Assembly: GCF_018736045.1 (NCBI RefSeq)
Contig: NZ_CP076133.1
Span: forward strand, 434,001 to 498,000
DNA length: 64,000 nucleotides
Origin: Flammeovirga yaeyamensis
Lineage (GTDB): Bacteria > Bacteroidota > Bacteroidia > Cytophagales > Flammeovirgaceae
Direction of reading: 5' to 3'
A program made the translations under genes and the position numbers. Below the pieces are notes generated by a model. That model ran no database searches and was not told the DNA's origin. It was given only the letters and a program-made list of their open reading frames with translations. Shown here piece by piece: positions 45,163 to 52,698 of this stretch. The number at the start of each line of letters is the position of its first letter. Positions within the stretch are counted from its first letter, which is position 1.

Positions 45163-45391
45163 TACATAAAATAACCAAAAGTTTTTGATGATGTTTTCTT
45201 TTCCCTAAAATCGCCAATCGATTCTTATTTAATTTAATTTTTTAGCTATTTCGTTTGTTTCACTGATTTACAGTACATCAAAAGTTAAATCCTAAGATTA
45301 AAAAATTTACAATTGTCAACTATATATAATCTACTTGGTTCAATACTTTTTCACTTAGTTAATTTCATCTTATTTTTAGCCTTCACTACCA

Positions 45392-45934
45392 CTACTTCGT
45401 ACTACCACTTATATCCGTGTTAGGTAGTTTGAATTCTAACTCTTTATGAGAAATTTTAGTTAATCTAAAGCCTGCATCAATTATAAGTTTTGTCCAAGTT
45501 TCCTGATCTGCTGTAGATAAATCTGCATACACTGCAGGATGAGCTGATTTTAAAGGTTGAAAGTCTACTTCTATTTCAGGGTAAATGACATACCTTCTAT
45601 TTTCTAACTTTAATCGTCCTTTGTATTCCGCAATCTGAAAACTGTTCCCCGTAAAGTAATCTACCATACCAGTACCTTTAATCTGAATAATGATAGGTTG
45701 CCTAGGGATATTGTTTTCCTTCATTTTAGTCAATATTTCCTGCTCCTTTCTTTTCTGATTTTCTAAGGCTACTCTTTCTCTGCCCTTTTTTGTTTGTTTT
45801 GTATTGGCATATTTGATCTTACCCGATTTCAACCATTTTACAGTTTTGGGCTTATGATAATCTACATAGGTGGTTTTGTATCCACAACTGCTGAAGATCA
45901 TTAATAGGGTTATTAAGTAAAGAAATTTTTTCAT
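45392..45934 (-). CDS. Small lipoprotein of unknown function
   Basis: 180 residues with a lipoprotein signal (MKKFLYLITL...MIFSSC). The N-terminal third after the lipobox is very basic (KQTKKGRERVALENQKRKEQE); the C-terminal part has alternating strands (IIIQIKGTGMVDYFTG, RRYVIYPEIEVDF). No family recognised. It is a single gene with about 230 bp before the next gene downstream. Confidence 0.65.
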   Translation of the reverse strand: MKKFLYLITLLMIFSSCGYKTTYVDYHKPKTVKWLKSGKIKYANTKQTKKGRERVALENQKRKEQEILTKMKENNIPRQPIIIQIKGTGMVDYFTGNSFQIAEYKGRLKLENRRYVIYPEIEVDFQPLKSAHPAVYADLSTADQETWTKLIIDAGFRLTKISHKELEFKLPNTDISGSTK

Positions 45935-46074
45935 CGTTACAGCGTAATTATTTATACAAATAGCAACCTTTTTATTTTACTTCAAATCCGACATTATTAA
46001 TAACTGTTAAATATTAACCAAATTCTTTAAATCGCACAATGTTATTTTACAACTCATCACTCTATTAAATTTTA

Positions 46075-46109
46075 TTGACACATTAACAAAGTCTTTTTCT
46101 ATATATTTG
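46075..46109 (+). promoter_or_regulatory. Promoter of the orphan small transcription unit
   Basis: TTG of TTGACA (46075-46077), 24 nt, then TATATTTG (46102-46109), an exact TAnnTTTG. The spacing is slightly longer than usual. The rest of the 521-bp gap 45935-46455 shows only the hairpins described next and no gene. Confidence 0.55.
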
Positions 46110-46115
46110 TATTGG

Positions 46116-46190
46116 GTAAAGAATCATAGATATTAAGTATCTATAAAACATTGACTCCCCTTCATTTATTTTAAATGAAGGGGTTTTTTA
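46116..46190 (+). ncRNA. Candidate ~75-nt small RNA
   Basis: Starts about 7 nt after the TATATTTG element, contains hairpin ATAGATA-TTAAG-TATCTAT (46126-46144), an unpaired linker and then an intrinsic terminator (46157-46189). There is no ORF of note. It stands alone: the flanking genes read away on the left and start 266 nt later on the right. No known RNA family recognised. Confidence 0.5.
46157..46189 (+). terminator. Orphan intrinsic terminator
   Basis: CCCCTTCATTTA (46157-46168), 3-nt loop, TAAATGAAGGGG (46172-46183), then six T. Strong on the plus strand only. Confidence 0.9.
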
Positions 46191-46455
46191 TTTAATATAA
46201 AAAACACACGTCTTTACCTCTACTAGAATTTGAAAGAGTTTCCTCCTTTTTAAATCAAAAACTTCTTTTCCTTCATTTAATATTGCATGTAACAAATACA
46301 TATCATCTTCAATATTTTATATTTCTCCTTATTTATATACAATAAACATTTGGTCATAGCTTATTTATTCAAACAATAACATTCGTTATCAAAAAATAAA
46401 GTGATCTCTTCTTCTAGTTGAAATAAGTATATGAATCAATCTGCTTTTATCAATT

Positions 46456-47058
46456 ATGAAAAAAATACTTTTACTATTCTCATTGCTATTTATTTATGCT
46501 TCTGCTTCACATGCTCAGTTAGTTATTGTTGTTCAAGCAGTCGCCTCTTCCATTAAAGCTCCGAACTCTTTAGATAATGTCACCTTCTATCATAAAAGTG
46601 GAGAAACGACTACTTTACCTATCCGTAAGGTCAAAAAGAAAATGGAAATTCAGGATTTTGATAGTGTTAAAGTACAGACTGTTTATGCTTTAGAACGCGT
46701 TCAAAAAATTTACGGTAGCTCAACCAATACTTCTGATATTCCAGAGGATGCATTGTATTATGCCCATACAAAACGATATAGAAATGCACGTATGTCTAGT
46801 TTATTCGCCGCTTCAGCTTGGTCGCTTAGTTTATTAAATCCTTATTTCTTGATTGTTGCTCCTCTCCCTACGCTTCAGGCGTTAAAAAGAGACAAAGGAG
46901 TCGATAAGAAGTATGTGATGAACGGTAAAGAATGGCGAACATTCAAAAAAGAATATAAGGTGCATATCAAGAATCATAAAAATAAATCTCAAGCATCTGT
47001 AGTAGAAGCTGATAACGTTCCTTCTACCTCATCTTCTGAAAAAAATTACACGATCTAA
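46456..47058 (+). CDS. Exported protein of unknown function
   Basis: 200 residues with a signal peptide (MKKILLLFSL to SHAQ). The following ~85 residues are mostly beta (LDNVTFYHKSGETTTLPI), then a hydrophobic stretch at about 115-140 (SSLFAASAWSLSLLNPYFL) that may be a membrane anchor, and a basic, Ser-rich tail. No family recognised. Single gene. Confidence 0.6.
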   Translation: MKKILLLFSLLFIYASASHAQLVIVVQAVASSIKAPNSLDNVTFYHKSGETTTLPIRKVKKKMEIQDFDSVKVQTVYALERVQKIYGSSTNTSDIPEDALYYAHTKRYRNARMSSLFAASAWSLSLLNPYFLIVAPLPTLQALKRDKGVDKKYVMNGKEWRTFKKEYKVHIKNHKNKSQASVVEADNVPSTSSSEKNYTI

Positions 47059-47213
47059 ATATTAACATTAAATTGTTTATTATTTTATCAATTGTTTATA
47101 TATTTGTCATATATAAACATAATGCAATAAGGTATAGTGCATTATTTTCTATTCTTTTCCCCGAAGGTCCATATTACTTGAAGGCATAATATGTAGTATT
47201 TAGATCTTAAAAA

Positions 47214-47642
47214 ATGAATAACTTTGATATTTCCTCAGATGAGGGGTTTGAACAATTTGATGTAGACAGAGGAGTAAAAAAAGGTTTTACAGAAGAGTAT
47301 TTTAATGCTAGTGGTTTTCCAAGTCCTGCACAAGAATACGCTAAAAGTGATATTTCTGCTGACGATATTATAGACAGAGGTTACAATACATTCTTTTGTA
47401 AAATGGAAAAAACGATACAGGAATGGCGTTTTTTTCAGGGAGATTTTATTGTGGTATCTAAAGGAGCCCACCTAAGTCCTCACGACTTCTTTATTGGATG
47501 GTATAAAAATGAATTTAGAGTACTAAGAATGGGGCACGAAGGCTTCTGGGTAACGCCCAGGCAATTCTCCAAAGAAACAGTAAAAGTATGGGGAAAGGTG
47601 ACTCACGCTATTGTCTCATTTTCTCCGTCGATACCTAAATAA
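47214..47642 (+). CDS. Degenerate UmuD-like (peptidase S24 fold) protein without catalytic Ser/Lys
   Basis: 142 residues. GFPSPAQEYAKSDISADDII aligns with UmuD's GFPSPAADY region, GDFIVVSKGA with GDLLIVDSA, and VWGKVTHAIVSF with the family's last strand. UmuD's catalytic Ser (in GDSM) falls where this protein has MEKTIQEW, and the catalytic Lys (FTVKKL) aligns with FRVLRM, so both dyad residues appear lost. No umuC lies beside it. A structural or regulatory partner of a distant translesion polymerase, or another S24-derived role, is possible; it cannot self-cleave by the usual mechanism if the alignment is right. Confidence 0.7.
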   Translation: MNNFDISSDEGFEQFDVDRGVKKGFTEEYFNASGFPSPAQEYAKSDISADDIIDRGYNTFFCKMEKTIQEWRFFQGDFIVVSKGAHLSPHDFFIGWYKNEFRVLRMGHEGFWVTPRQFSKETVKVWGKVTHAIVSFSPSIPK

Positions 47643-47655
47643 GGAGTAAGTATTT

Positions 47656-47723
47656 TTGACTTATAGGGACATTGCACTCACCGAATATCACGGATGAGGT
47701 AGTGCAACGTCCCTACAAGTCAA
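47656..47723 (-). repeat. REP-like palindromic element
   Basis: 23-nt arms TTGACTTATAGGGACATTGC... (47656-47678) and their near-complement (47701-47723) around a 22-nt centre. Two differences are G-U pairs on the minus strand. It starts directly after the DinB-like gene's stop codon. The GGGACGTTGCA/TGCAACGTCCC core resembles palindromes scattered in many bacterial genomes; copy number here is unknown. Confidence 0.6.
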
Positions 47724-48227
47724 TTAACTTTTTCTTCCTAAAAAGACATTCACTCCTTTAGGTTGAGGATTACCGGAGATACGTCTCCAGCTTACAATCT
47801 GACCAACATGCGTCAATGCATCAGCAATTTGTCCGTTAAGTAAATACCAAAAAGGAAAGCTCTGTGCCGATCCCATATAATTATAATTTTCGAGATCTTC
47901 GTCGGGCATTTCTCTTAGACGATCGCTTAAGTCTTTATAAAGTATCAAGGTCTCTTTTCTTAATTCGATATAAGAAGAAAGGTCTTTTTTTGTAGCGTTT
48001 CCACCTAATACTTTATTGGCGGCAAAAGCCAAGTCATAAATATGACCTAATAACTCTAAGGTGTTTCTACTGTCTTTTTCTGGACGAAAGTCAATATCTT
48101 CAGTTCTTAAACCTTCAGTACCCCAATAATATCTAAAGCCTAAGCCATCGATCATTCTGCTAATGATATTGGTACTGTTTATCTCTTCTGGTAGAGGTGG
48201 TATAGATTGATAAGGTAATTCTGTCAT
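47724..48227 (-). CDS. DinB-superfamily protein
   Basis: 167 residues, helical, with the two spaced His segments LGHIYDLAF and LTHVGQIVSW that in DinB/YfiT-type four-helix proteins bind a divalent metal. No signal peptide. Function of this branch is not established; many are thiol-dependent transferases. It is transcribed alone, convergent with the UmuD-like gene. Confidence 0.75.
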   Translation of the reverse strand: MTELPYQSIPPLPEEINSTNIISRMIDGLGFRYYWGTEGLRTEDIDFRPEKDSRNTLELLGHIYDLAFAANKVLGGNATKKDLSSYIELRKETLILYKDLSDRLREMPDEDLENYNYMGSAQSFPFWYLLNGQIADALTHVGQIVSWRRISGNPQPKGVNVFLGRKS

Positions 48228-48506
48228 TTATTTCATTTTTAACTTGAATTCGAAAAAAAAATCGCTTGTAGTTAGGCGATGTGCGAAAATAGTTTTTTCT
48301 AATGATTAAATATAATTATTTAATCATTTTAAATTCATTTAAACAAAAACACCTAACTAACTGGTTTACAATGAATTTATTAACATCAAATGTTATGATA
48401 GGGCGAAAAATACCGTTAATTTGTAATTCTGAAGTATTAAGATGACTTCGTTCAAAAACAGTTTACATCATCTTTTCACACCCATATATTAAATAAAACT
48501 CTCATT

Positions 48507-48764
48507 ATGGAAATTACTATTAACCAAAAAAACTACGTGTTGTTGTTTGATCATCAATCAGAATTAAATGCTAGCAGACAGTATTTAGCTTCCACGAACG
48601 GTAAAATTTGTTCTCGTTTAAGTACGTTTAGGTATGACGTAGGTGAACCTCTACCAGAAGGAGGTGCTATTGAGCAAATAATCACCTTCGAAGAAATGAA
48701 CTCTCAGATTGAAGAAATCCTAGAGAGCCAACCTAAAAGACGTCGTAAAAAAGCTGACGCTTAA
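48507..48764 (+). CDS. Small hypothetical protein
   Basis: 85 residues. N-terminal beta-strands (MEITINQKNYVLLFD), an amphipathic helix (FEEMNSQIEEILES) and a strongly basic tail (PKRRRKKADA). No family recognised. It is followed within 12 nt by its own terminator, which supports a real transcript. Confidence 0.5.
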   Translation: MEITINQKNYVLLFDHQSELNASRQYLASTNGKICSRLSTFRYDVGEPLPEGGAIEQIITFEEMNSQIEEILESQPKRRRKKADA

Positions 48765-48775
48765 AGAGAGAACAA

Positions 48776-48805
48776 AACATTCCATTACCGTGGGATGTTT
48801 TTTTT
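48776..48805 (+). terminator. Terminator of the small gene at 48507
   Basis: AACATTCCA (48776-48784) pairs with TGGGATGTT (48791-48799), one G-U, followed by a T-tract. Confidence 0.9.
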
Positions 48806-48860
48806 ATGTAAAAAGCTCATTTAAATTATGTATATTGGTTATAGGTCAAAGAAATAAACT

Positions 48861-49325
48861 ATGAAAACCATTCTTACCCTCTTTATTCTATTTCTATCTA
48901 CTTCAATATTTGCACAAATTGGTGTTTTTAACCACGAACAAAAAGCAGTGAAGAAAAAAGATATTTCCCAGAAGAAGCTGCAAGGCTTAACAGGTCAGAA
49001 ATACAATTATGAGGAGTCTATTGCTATTTTAGAAAAGTTTATGGGATACAACAAGGAAGGTAAAACAGATTACCTTTATAATTATCATACAGGTGAAATA
49101 GAACTTTATCTTGATAACAATTTTAAGACCATGGAAGTGATGAATTATGAAATCACTAGAGAGTTAACCAACGTCTATTTTATTATAAATGATAAACTGA
49201 AGTTACAAGGCGTTTATTATAACAATAGTGGAGAAACACTTGATATTAGAACGTACGAAAAAGATAAAAACTCAGATAAATGGAACTTGGTGATAACGGA
49301 TGAAGATGTGAAACGTTTGAAATAA
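48861..49325 (+). CDS. Exported protein of unknown function
   Basis: 154 residues with signal peptide (MKTILTLFIL to IFAQ). After a basic linker (EQKAVKKKDISQKKLQ) the protein is mostly beta (TDYLYNYHTGEIELYLDN, KLKLQGVYYNNSGETLDI). No recognised family. Confidence 0.6.
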   Translation: MKTILTLFILFLSTSIFAQIGVFNHEQKAVKKKDISQKKLQGLTGQKYNYEESIAILEKFMGYNKEGKTDYLYNYHTGEIELYLDNNFKTMEVMNYEITRELTNVYFIINDKLKLQGVYYNNSGETLDIRTYEKDKNSDKWNLVITDEDVKRLK

Positions 49326-49346
49326 AATGAAAATAGATTTTAAATG

Positions 49347-49384
49347 AAAAGTCTGCTAAGCATACACTTAGACAGACTTTTTTG
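49347..49384. terminator. Bidirectional terminator between convergent genes
   Basis: AAAAGTCTG (49347-49355) pairs with CAGACTTTT (49373-49381) with TAAG/CTTA inside; T-tracts occur on both strands. It serves the exported protein gene and the GH3 gene. Confidence 0.88.
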
Positions 49385-49410
49385 TTTATCAAGAATTGGT
49401 ATGTAATTAT

Positions 49411-51636
49411 CTATTTTAATGTAACTACTGATTCTACAAATTCAGAAGCCCCCAAAGCTACACTTCGAGAAGAGGGTAGTGCATTTCCTACCACTACTTT
49501 ATAATTGCCTTTCACTCTCACTTTCTTACCATTTTCATCAAATAATTTAAAGTCTTCTGATGATAAATTAAAAGATATATCAACAGTTTCATGAGGTGCT
49601 ACAGCAATTCTCTTAAAACGTTTCAATATATATTTCGGTGTATCAGGTAATGAAATATCTTGAGGAATTAAATACAGTTGAACGACATCATCAGAGGCTA
49701 TATCACTTTGATTTGTTATCTGTAAAGAAACCTCTATATCTTCCTCTTTTTTCAATTTGGTCTTTGATAAATTCAGATGATGATAATTGAAAGAAGCATA
49801 AGATAAACCAAAACCAAAAGGATACTGTGGATCTTCCTCCATGAATTTATACGTTCTTCCTTTCATGGAATAATCCTCGAAAGGAGGTAATTGATCTACA
49901 TTTTTTGGGAAGGTGATAGGTAGTTTTCCTGAAGGTGATACTTTACCAAAAAGAATATCAGCGACTGCATTTCCACCTTGTTCGCCAGGATACCAAATAT
50001 GTAAAATAGCATCGCAATGCTCTTCTACTTCTTCTAATGTTACAGGTGAACCTGAAGCGACAATTAATACCAATGGACCTTTTTTATGTTTAGCCAACTC
50101 TTTTACATAATTGATTTGGTTCTGTGGTAATGACAACTCTACTCTATCTCCAGTATCTTGAGAGGCTATAGCATCCACTTCCTCTCCTTCCATATCTGCA
50201 GTAATACCTACCACACAAATAGTCACATCCGACTCTCCAGAGACAAATGGAGCCCAGTTTTTAGAGTTGATGTTATCATGAAACGGCAAGGCACCACTTC
50301 TGTAATTTAAAGAGGTTCCCAAAGGCACAGCATCGGCAATACCTTCTAAAATAGTGACCATATTGGGGCTAATCCCATAGTAACTACCCATCAGCATATC
50401 TACTGAATTGGCGAATGGACCTGTTACATAAGGTACTTTAATATCTTCTGATAATGGCAGTATATTGTCTTTATTCTTTAGTAATACAATCGACTTCTGA
50501 GCCACTTCTCTAGCCAAGGCAACATGTTCGTCGTTATGGATCATCTCTGGTGACATTTCCGAATAGATGTGCTTTTTATCTCCATCGAACATTCCTAATC
50601 GGAACCTTGTTTTAAATAGTTGAACAGTGCGTTCGTGAATCACCTCCTCGGTAATTAAGTTTTGCTCTAAGGCAGCAGATAGTTGTAAATAGGTTTTACC
50701 ACAATTTAAGTCAGTACCTGCTTTTAAAGCCGCCGCTGCACCAGCTGCTGGACTATCGGCAAATTTAAACTTAGACGATATACTGTAGATGGCACCACAG
50801 TCGGAAGTAACATACCCATCAAATCCCCATTGCTCACGAAGTAAGGTCTGCAATAAAAAAGGGCTTGCTGTCGATGGTTTTCCAAATACAGCATTATAGG
50901 CTCCCATAACACCTTCTACCTTTGCATCAACCACTAAAGCTTCAAAAGCAGGTAAATAGGTCTCGTATAAATCTTTTTGTGTAGGTGTAGCATCAAATTC
51001 ATGCCTTAAAGATTCAGGACCAGAATGTACCGCAAAATGTTTAGCACAAGCTGCTGTCTTTAAATAGTTAGGATCACTTCCTTGTAAGCCTTTCACGAAA
51101 GCTACTCCCATAACAGAGGTTAAATACGGATCTTCTCCATAAGTTTCTTGTCCTCTACCCCATCTCGGATCTCTAAAAATATTTACGTTGGGTGTCCAAA
51201 AGGTTAACCCTGCATATTTAGAATGGTTACCTACAGATTGAGAAATATGATATTTCGCTAATGCTTCTGAAGAAATCGCATCGGCTACCTTTAAAGCTAA
51301 GGCGGCATCAAAAGTAGCTGCAAGTGCTATACTTTGAGGAAATATTGTGGCTTTTCCATTTCTCGCTACTCCATGTAAAGCTTCATTCCACCAATCGTAG
51401 GACGGAACATTTAACCTAGGAATCGCCGGTGCAGAATTGACTAACTGATGGATTTTTTCATCAATAGTCATCTGATTCACCAAAATTTCTGATCGCTCCG
51501 AAATACTTAAGGACGTATTGTAAAATGAAAAATCAACATCAGATTCTTGCCCAGAAACGGATAAAGAATGCATCAAAAAGATAAGCCAAAATAAGTATTG
51601 ATGCTTTTTTAATTGATTTAAAAAGTTTGTTTTCAT
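49411..51636 (-). CDS. Secreted GH3-family glycoside hydrolase (beta-glucosidase/beta-xylosidase type)
   Basis: 741 residues. Signal peptide to VSGQ (30); GH3 N-terminal barrel with RLNVPSYDWWNEALHGVAR and catalytic nucleophile Asp279 in VTSDCGAIYSI; GH3 C-terminal domain (ITADMEGEE, VIVASGSP region, WYPGEQGGNAVADILFG) and a fibronectin-III-like tail ending FVESVVTLK. SDC is typical of the beta-xylosidase-like branch. No lipobox or T9SS tail, so it is periplasmic. A full copy of the CTAG palindrome lies 110 bp upstream, which links it to the agar locus regulon by inference. Confidence 0.9.
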   Translation of the reverse strand: MKTNFLNQLKKHQYLFWLIFLMHSLSVSGQESDVDFSFYNTSLSISERSEILVNQMTIDEKIHQLVNSAPAIPRLNVPSYDWWNEALHGVARNGKATIFPQSIALAATFDAALALKVADAISSEALAKYHISQSVGNHSKYAGLTFWTPNVNIFRDPRWGRGQETYGEDPYLTSVMGVAFVKGLQGSDPNYLKTAACAKHFAVHSGPESLRHEFDATPTQKDLYETYLPAFEALVVDAKVEGVMGAYNAVFGKPSTASPFLLQTLLREQWGFDGYVTSDCGAIYSISSKFKFADSPAAGAAAALKAGTDLNCGKTYLQLSAALEQNLITEEVIHERTVQLFKTRFRLGMFDGDKKHIYSEMSPEMIHNDEHVALAREVAQKSIVLLKNKDNILPLSEDIKVPYVTGPFANSVDMLMGSYYGISPNMVTILEGIADAVPLGTSLNYRSGALPFHDNINSKNWAPFVSGESDVTICVVGITADMEGEEVDAIASQDTGDRVELSLPQNQINYVKELAKHKKGPLVLIVASGSPVTLEEVEEHCDAILHIWYPGEQGGNAVADILFGKVSPSGKLPITFPKNVDQLPPFEDYSMKGRTYKFMEEDPQYPFGFGLSYASFNYHHLNLSKTKLKKEEDIEVSLQITNQSDIASDDVVQLYLIPQDISLPDTPKYILKRFKRIAVAPHETVDISFNLSSEDFKLFDENGKKVRVKGNYKVVVGNALPSSRSVALGASEFVESVVTLK

Positions 51637-51745
51637 CAGAATAAAGATTGTAATCTCACATAATTCATTTCTTAATTATTGAAATTAAAAACATTTTGAT
51701 GAGTGAACAGGGGAAGAAAGCGTACTTTTTAGTTCTGTAAAGTTT

Positions 51746-51757
51746 ATGTCTAGTCAT
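51746..51757. promoter_or_regulatory. Full CTAG palindrome upstream of the GH3 gene
   Basis: ATGTCTAGTCAT, identical to the copy at 41703-41714 and complementary to 12808-12819, 110 bp before the GH3 start codon. It is the best-placed copy for a regulatory role. Confidence 0.6.
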
Positions 51758-51808
51758 TTTTAGTCGATAACTCCCTTAAAAAGGGGATTTAACAAGCGAG
51801 CATAAAAA

Positions 51809-51837
51809 AAAGAAAGGAACAATATGTCCCTTTCTTT
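51809..51837 (-). terminator. Minus-strand terminator upstream of GH3
   Basis: Minus strand AAAGAAAGGGAC, 5-nt loop, GTTCCTTTCTTT followed by T residues. It separates GH3 transcription from upstream. The 489-bp gap 51637-52125 contains no gene. Confidence 0.8.
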
Positions 51838-51938
51838 TCAACTATCTCATATCTTTACTACCTAATCAATTACTATTTTAATCTTTACACTAGGTTATAT
51901 CGACATCTAAAAAATGTCACCCTATAAATAGAAAAAAA

Positions 51939-51956
51939 CCTCAAAAAAATTTGAGG
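51939..51956. terminator. Second terminator downstream of the 52126 gene
   Basis: CCTCAAA (51939-51945) pairs with TTTGAGG (51950-51956), with T-tracts on both strands. About 100 nt from the previous terminator, so it may be tandem or bracket a short transcript. Confidence 0.75.
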
Positions 51957-52125
51957 CCTTTTTTAATTCATTCCGAAGAATAAATTTTACACAAATATCT
52001 AGGGCTTGCGAAAGCCGACAATTAAAACGTAATGACTAACTACTTATTGATTAAAACCGTTAAATGACGATGTATAAATTTGCTTTTGTTTTTGGGTTAC
52101 TTTTTAAAGAGTATATCTAAACAAT

Positions 52126-52464
52126 TTAGAGGTTTACGGAGAACTTCTGTTTGGGCTTTAATATTTCTCCTTGATATTTCAACTGATGACTCAATTCGAC
52201 TCTGTCTACCAAATCCCAAGACCAATCTGTTCCAGAAATTTTGGCTAGTTTCTTAGATATACCGAAGTAAGTGGCTCCTCTACCTACATTCACTACATAA
52301 CTGTTTACTGTTAAAGTATGAGAGTGGTTAAAAGTCTCCTTATGTGTTGTGTGCTCTTCCTTTGCTTTTTCAGTTAGCTGATTCTTGTCTGTTACTGCTA
52401 AACCAATTGATGTTGATAAACATGTAAACATCAATACAAAGATTGAAATAAGTAAATTTTTCAT
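52126..52464 (-). CDS. Small exported protein of unknown function
   Basis: 112 residues from MKNLLISIFV (52464); the longer frame to 52515 would bury the signal peptide. The signal ends near GLAV. The mature part (TVNSYVVNVGRGATYFGISK, LSHQLKYQGEILKPKQKF) is short and beta-rich; the LKPKQK phrase is reminiscent of LysM-like peptidoglycan-binding endings, but I would not assign it. Confidence 0.5.
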   Translation of the reverse strand: MKNLLISIFVLMFTCLSTSIGLAVTDKNQLTEKAKEEHTTHKETFNHSHTLTVNSYVVNVGRGATYFGISKKLAKISGTDWSWDLVDRVELSHQLKYQGEILKPKQKFSVNL

Positions 52465-52679
52465 GGTAATTCTATCTTTCTGATCAAATAATAATTGACC
52501 TATATCCTCGATCAACTTGATGACTCAAATTTAAACCATGTTTATTATTTAAACAAATTATTTGATTAATATTTTGACATTATTTTTCAATTAAGTCACT
52601 AATGTTCAGTATTTACCAACACATAATACCATACAGATAGCCATAATGTTTTTATTTTTGTCAATTTTATAAACAAAAA

Positions 52680-52698
52680 AAGCAGCTTAAAGCTGCTT
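52680..52698 (-). terminator. Terminator overlapping the end of the NagZ-type gene
   Basis: AAGCAGC (52680-52686) pairs with GCTGCTT (52692-52698), followed on the minus strand by seven T. The stop codon (52687-52689) is in the loop. Confidence 0.88.

Noticed and set aside
52126-52464. LysM-domain protein
   Set aside because: Only a short phrase near the C-terminus resembles LysM; the domain is too incomplete to assert.
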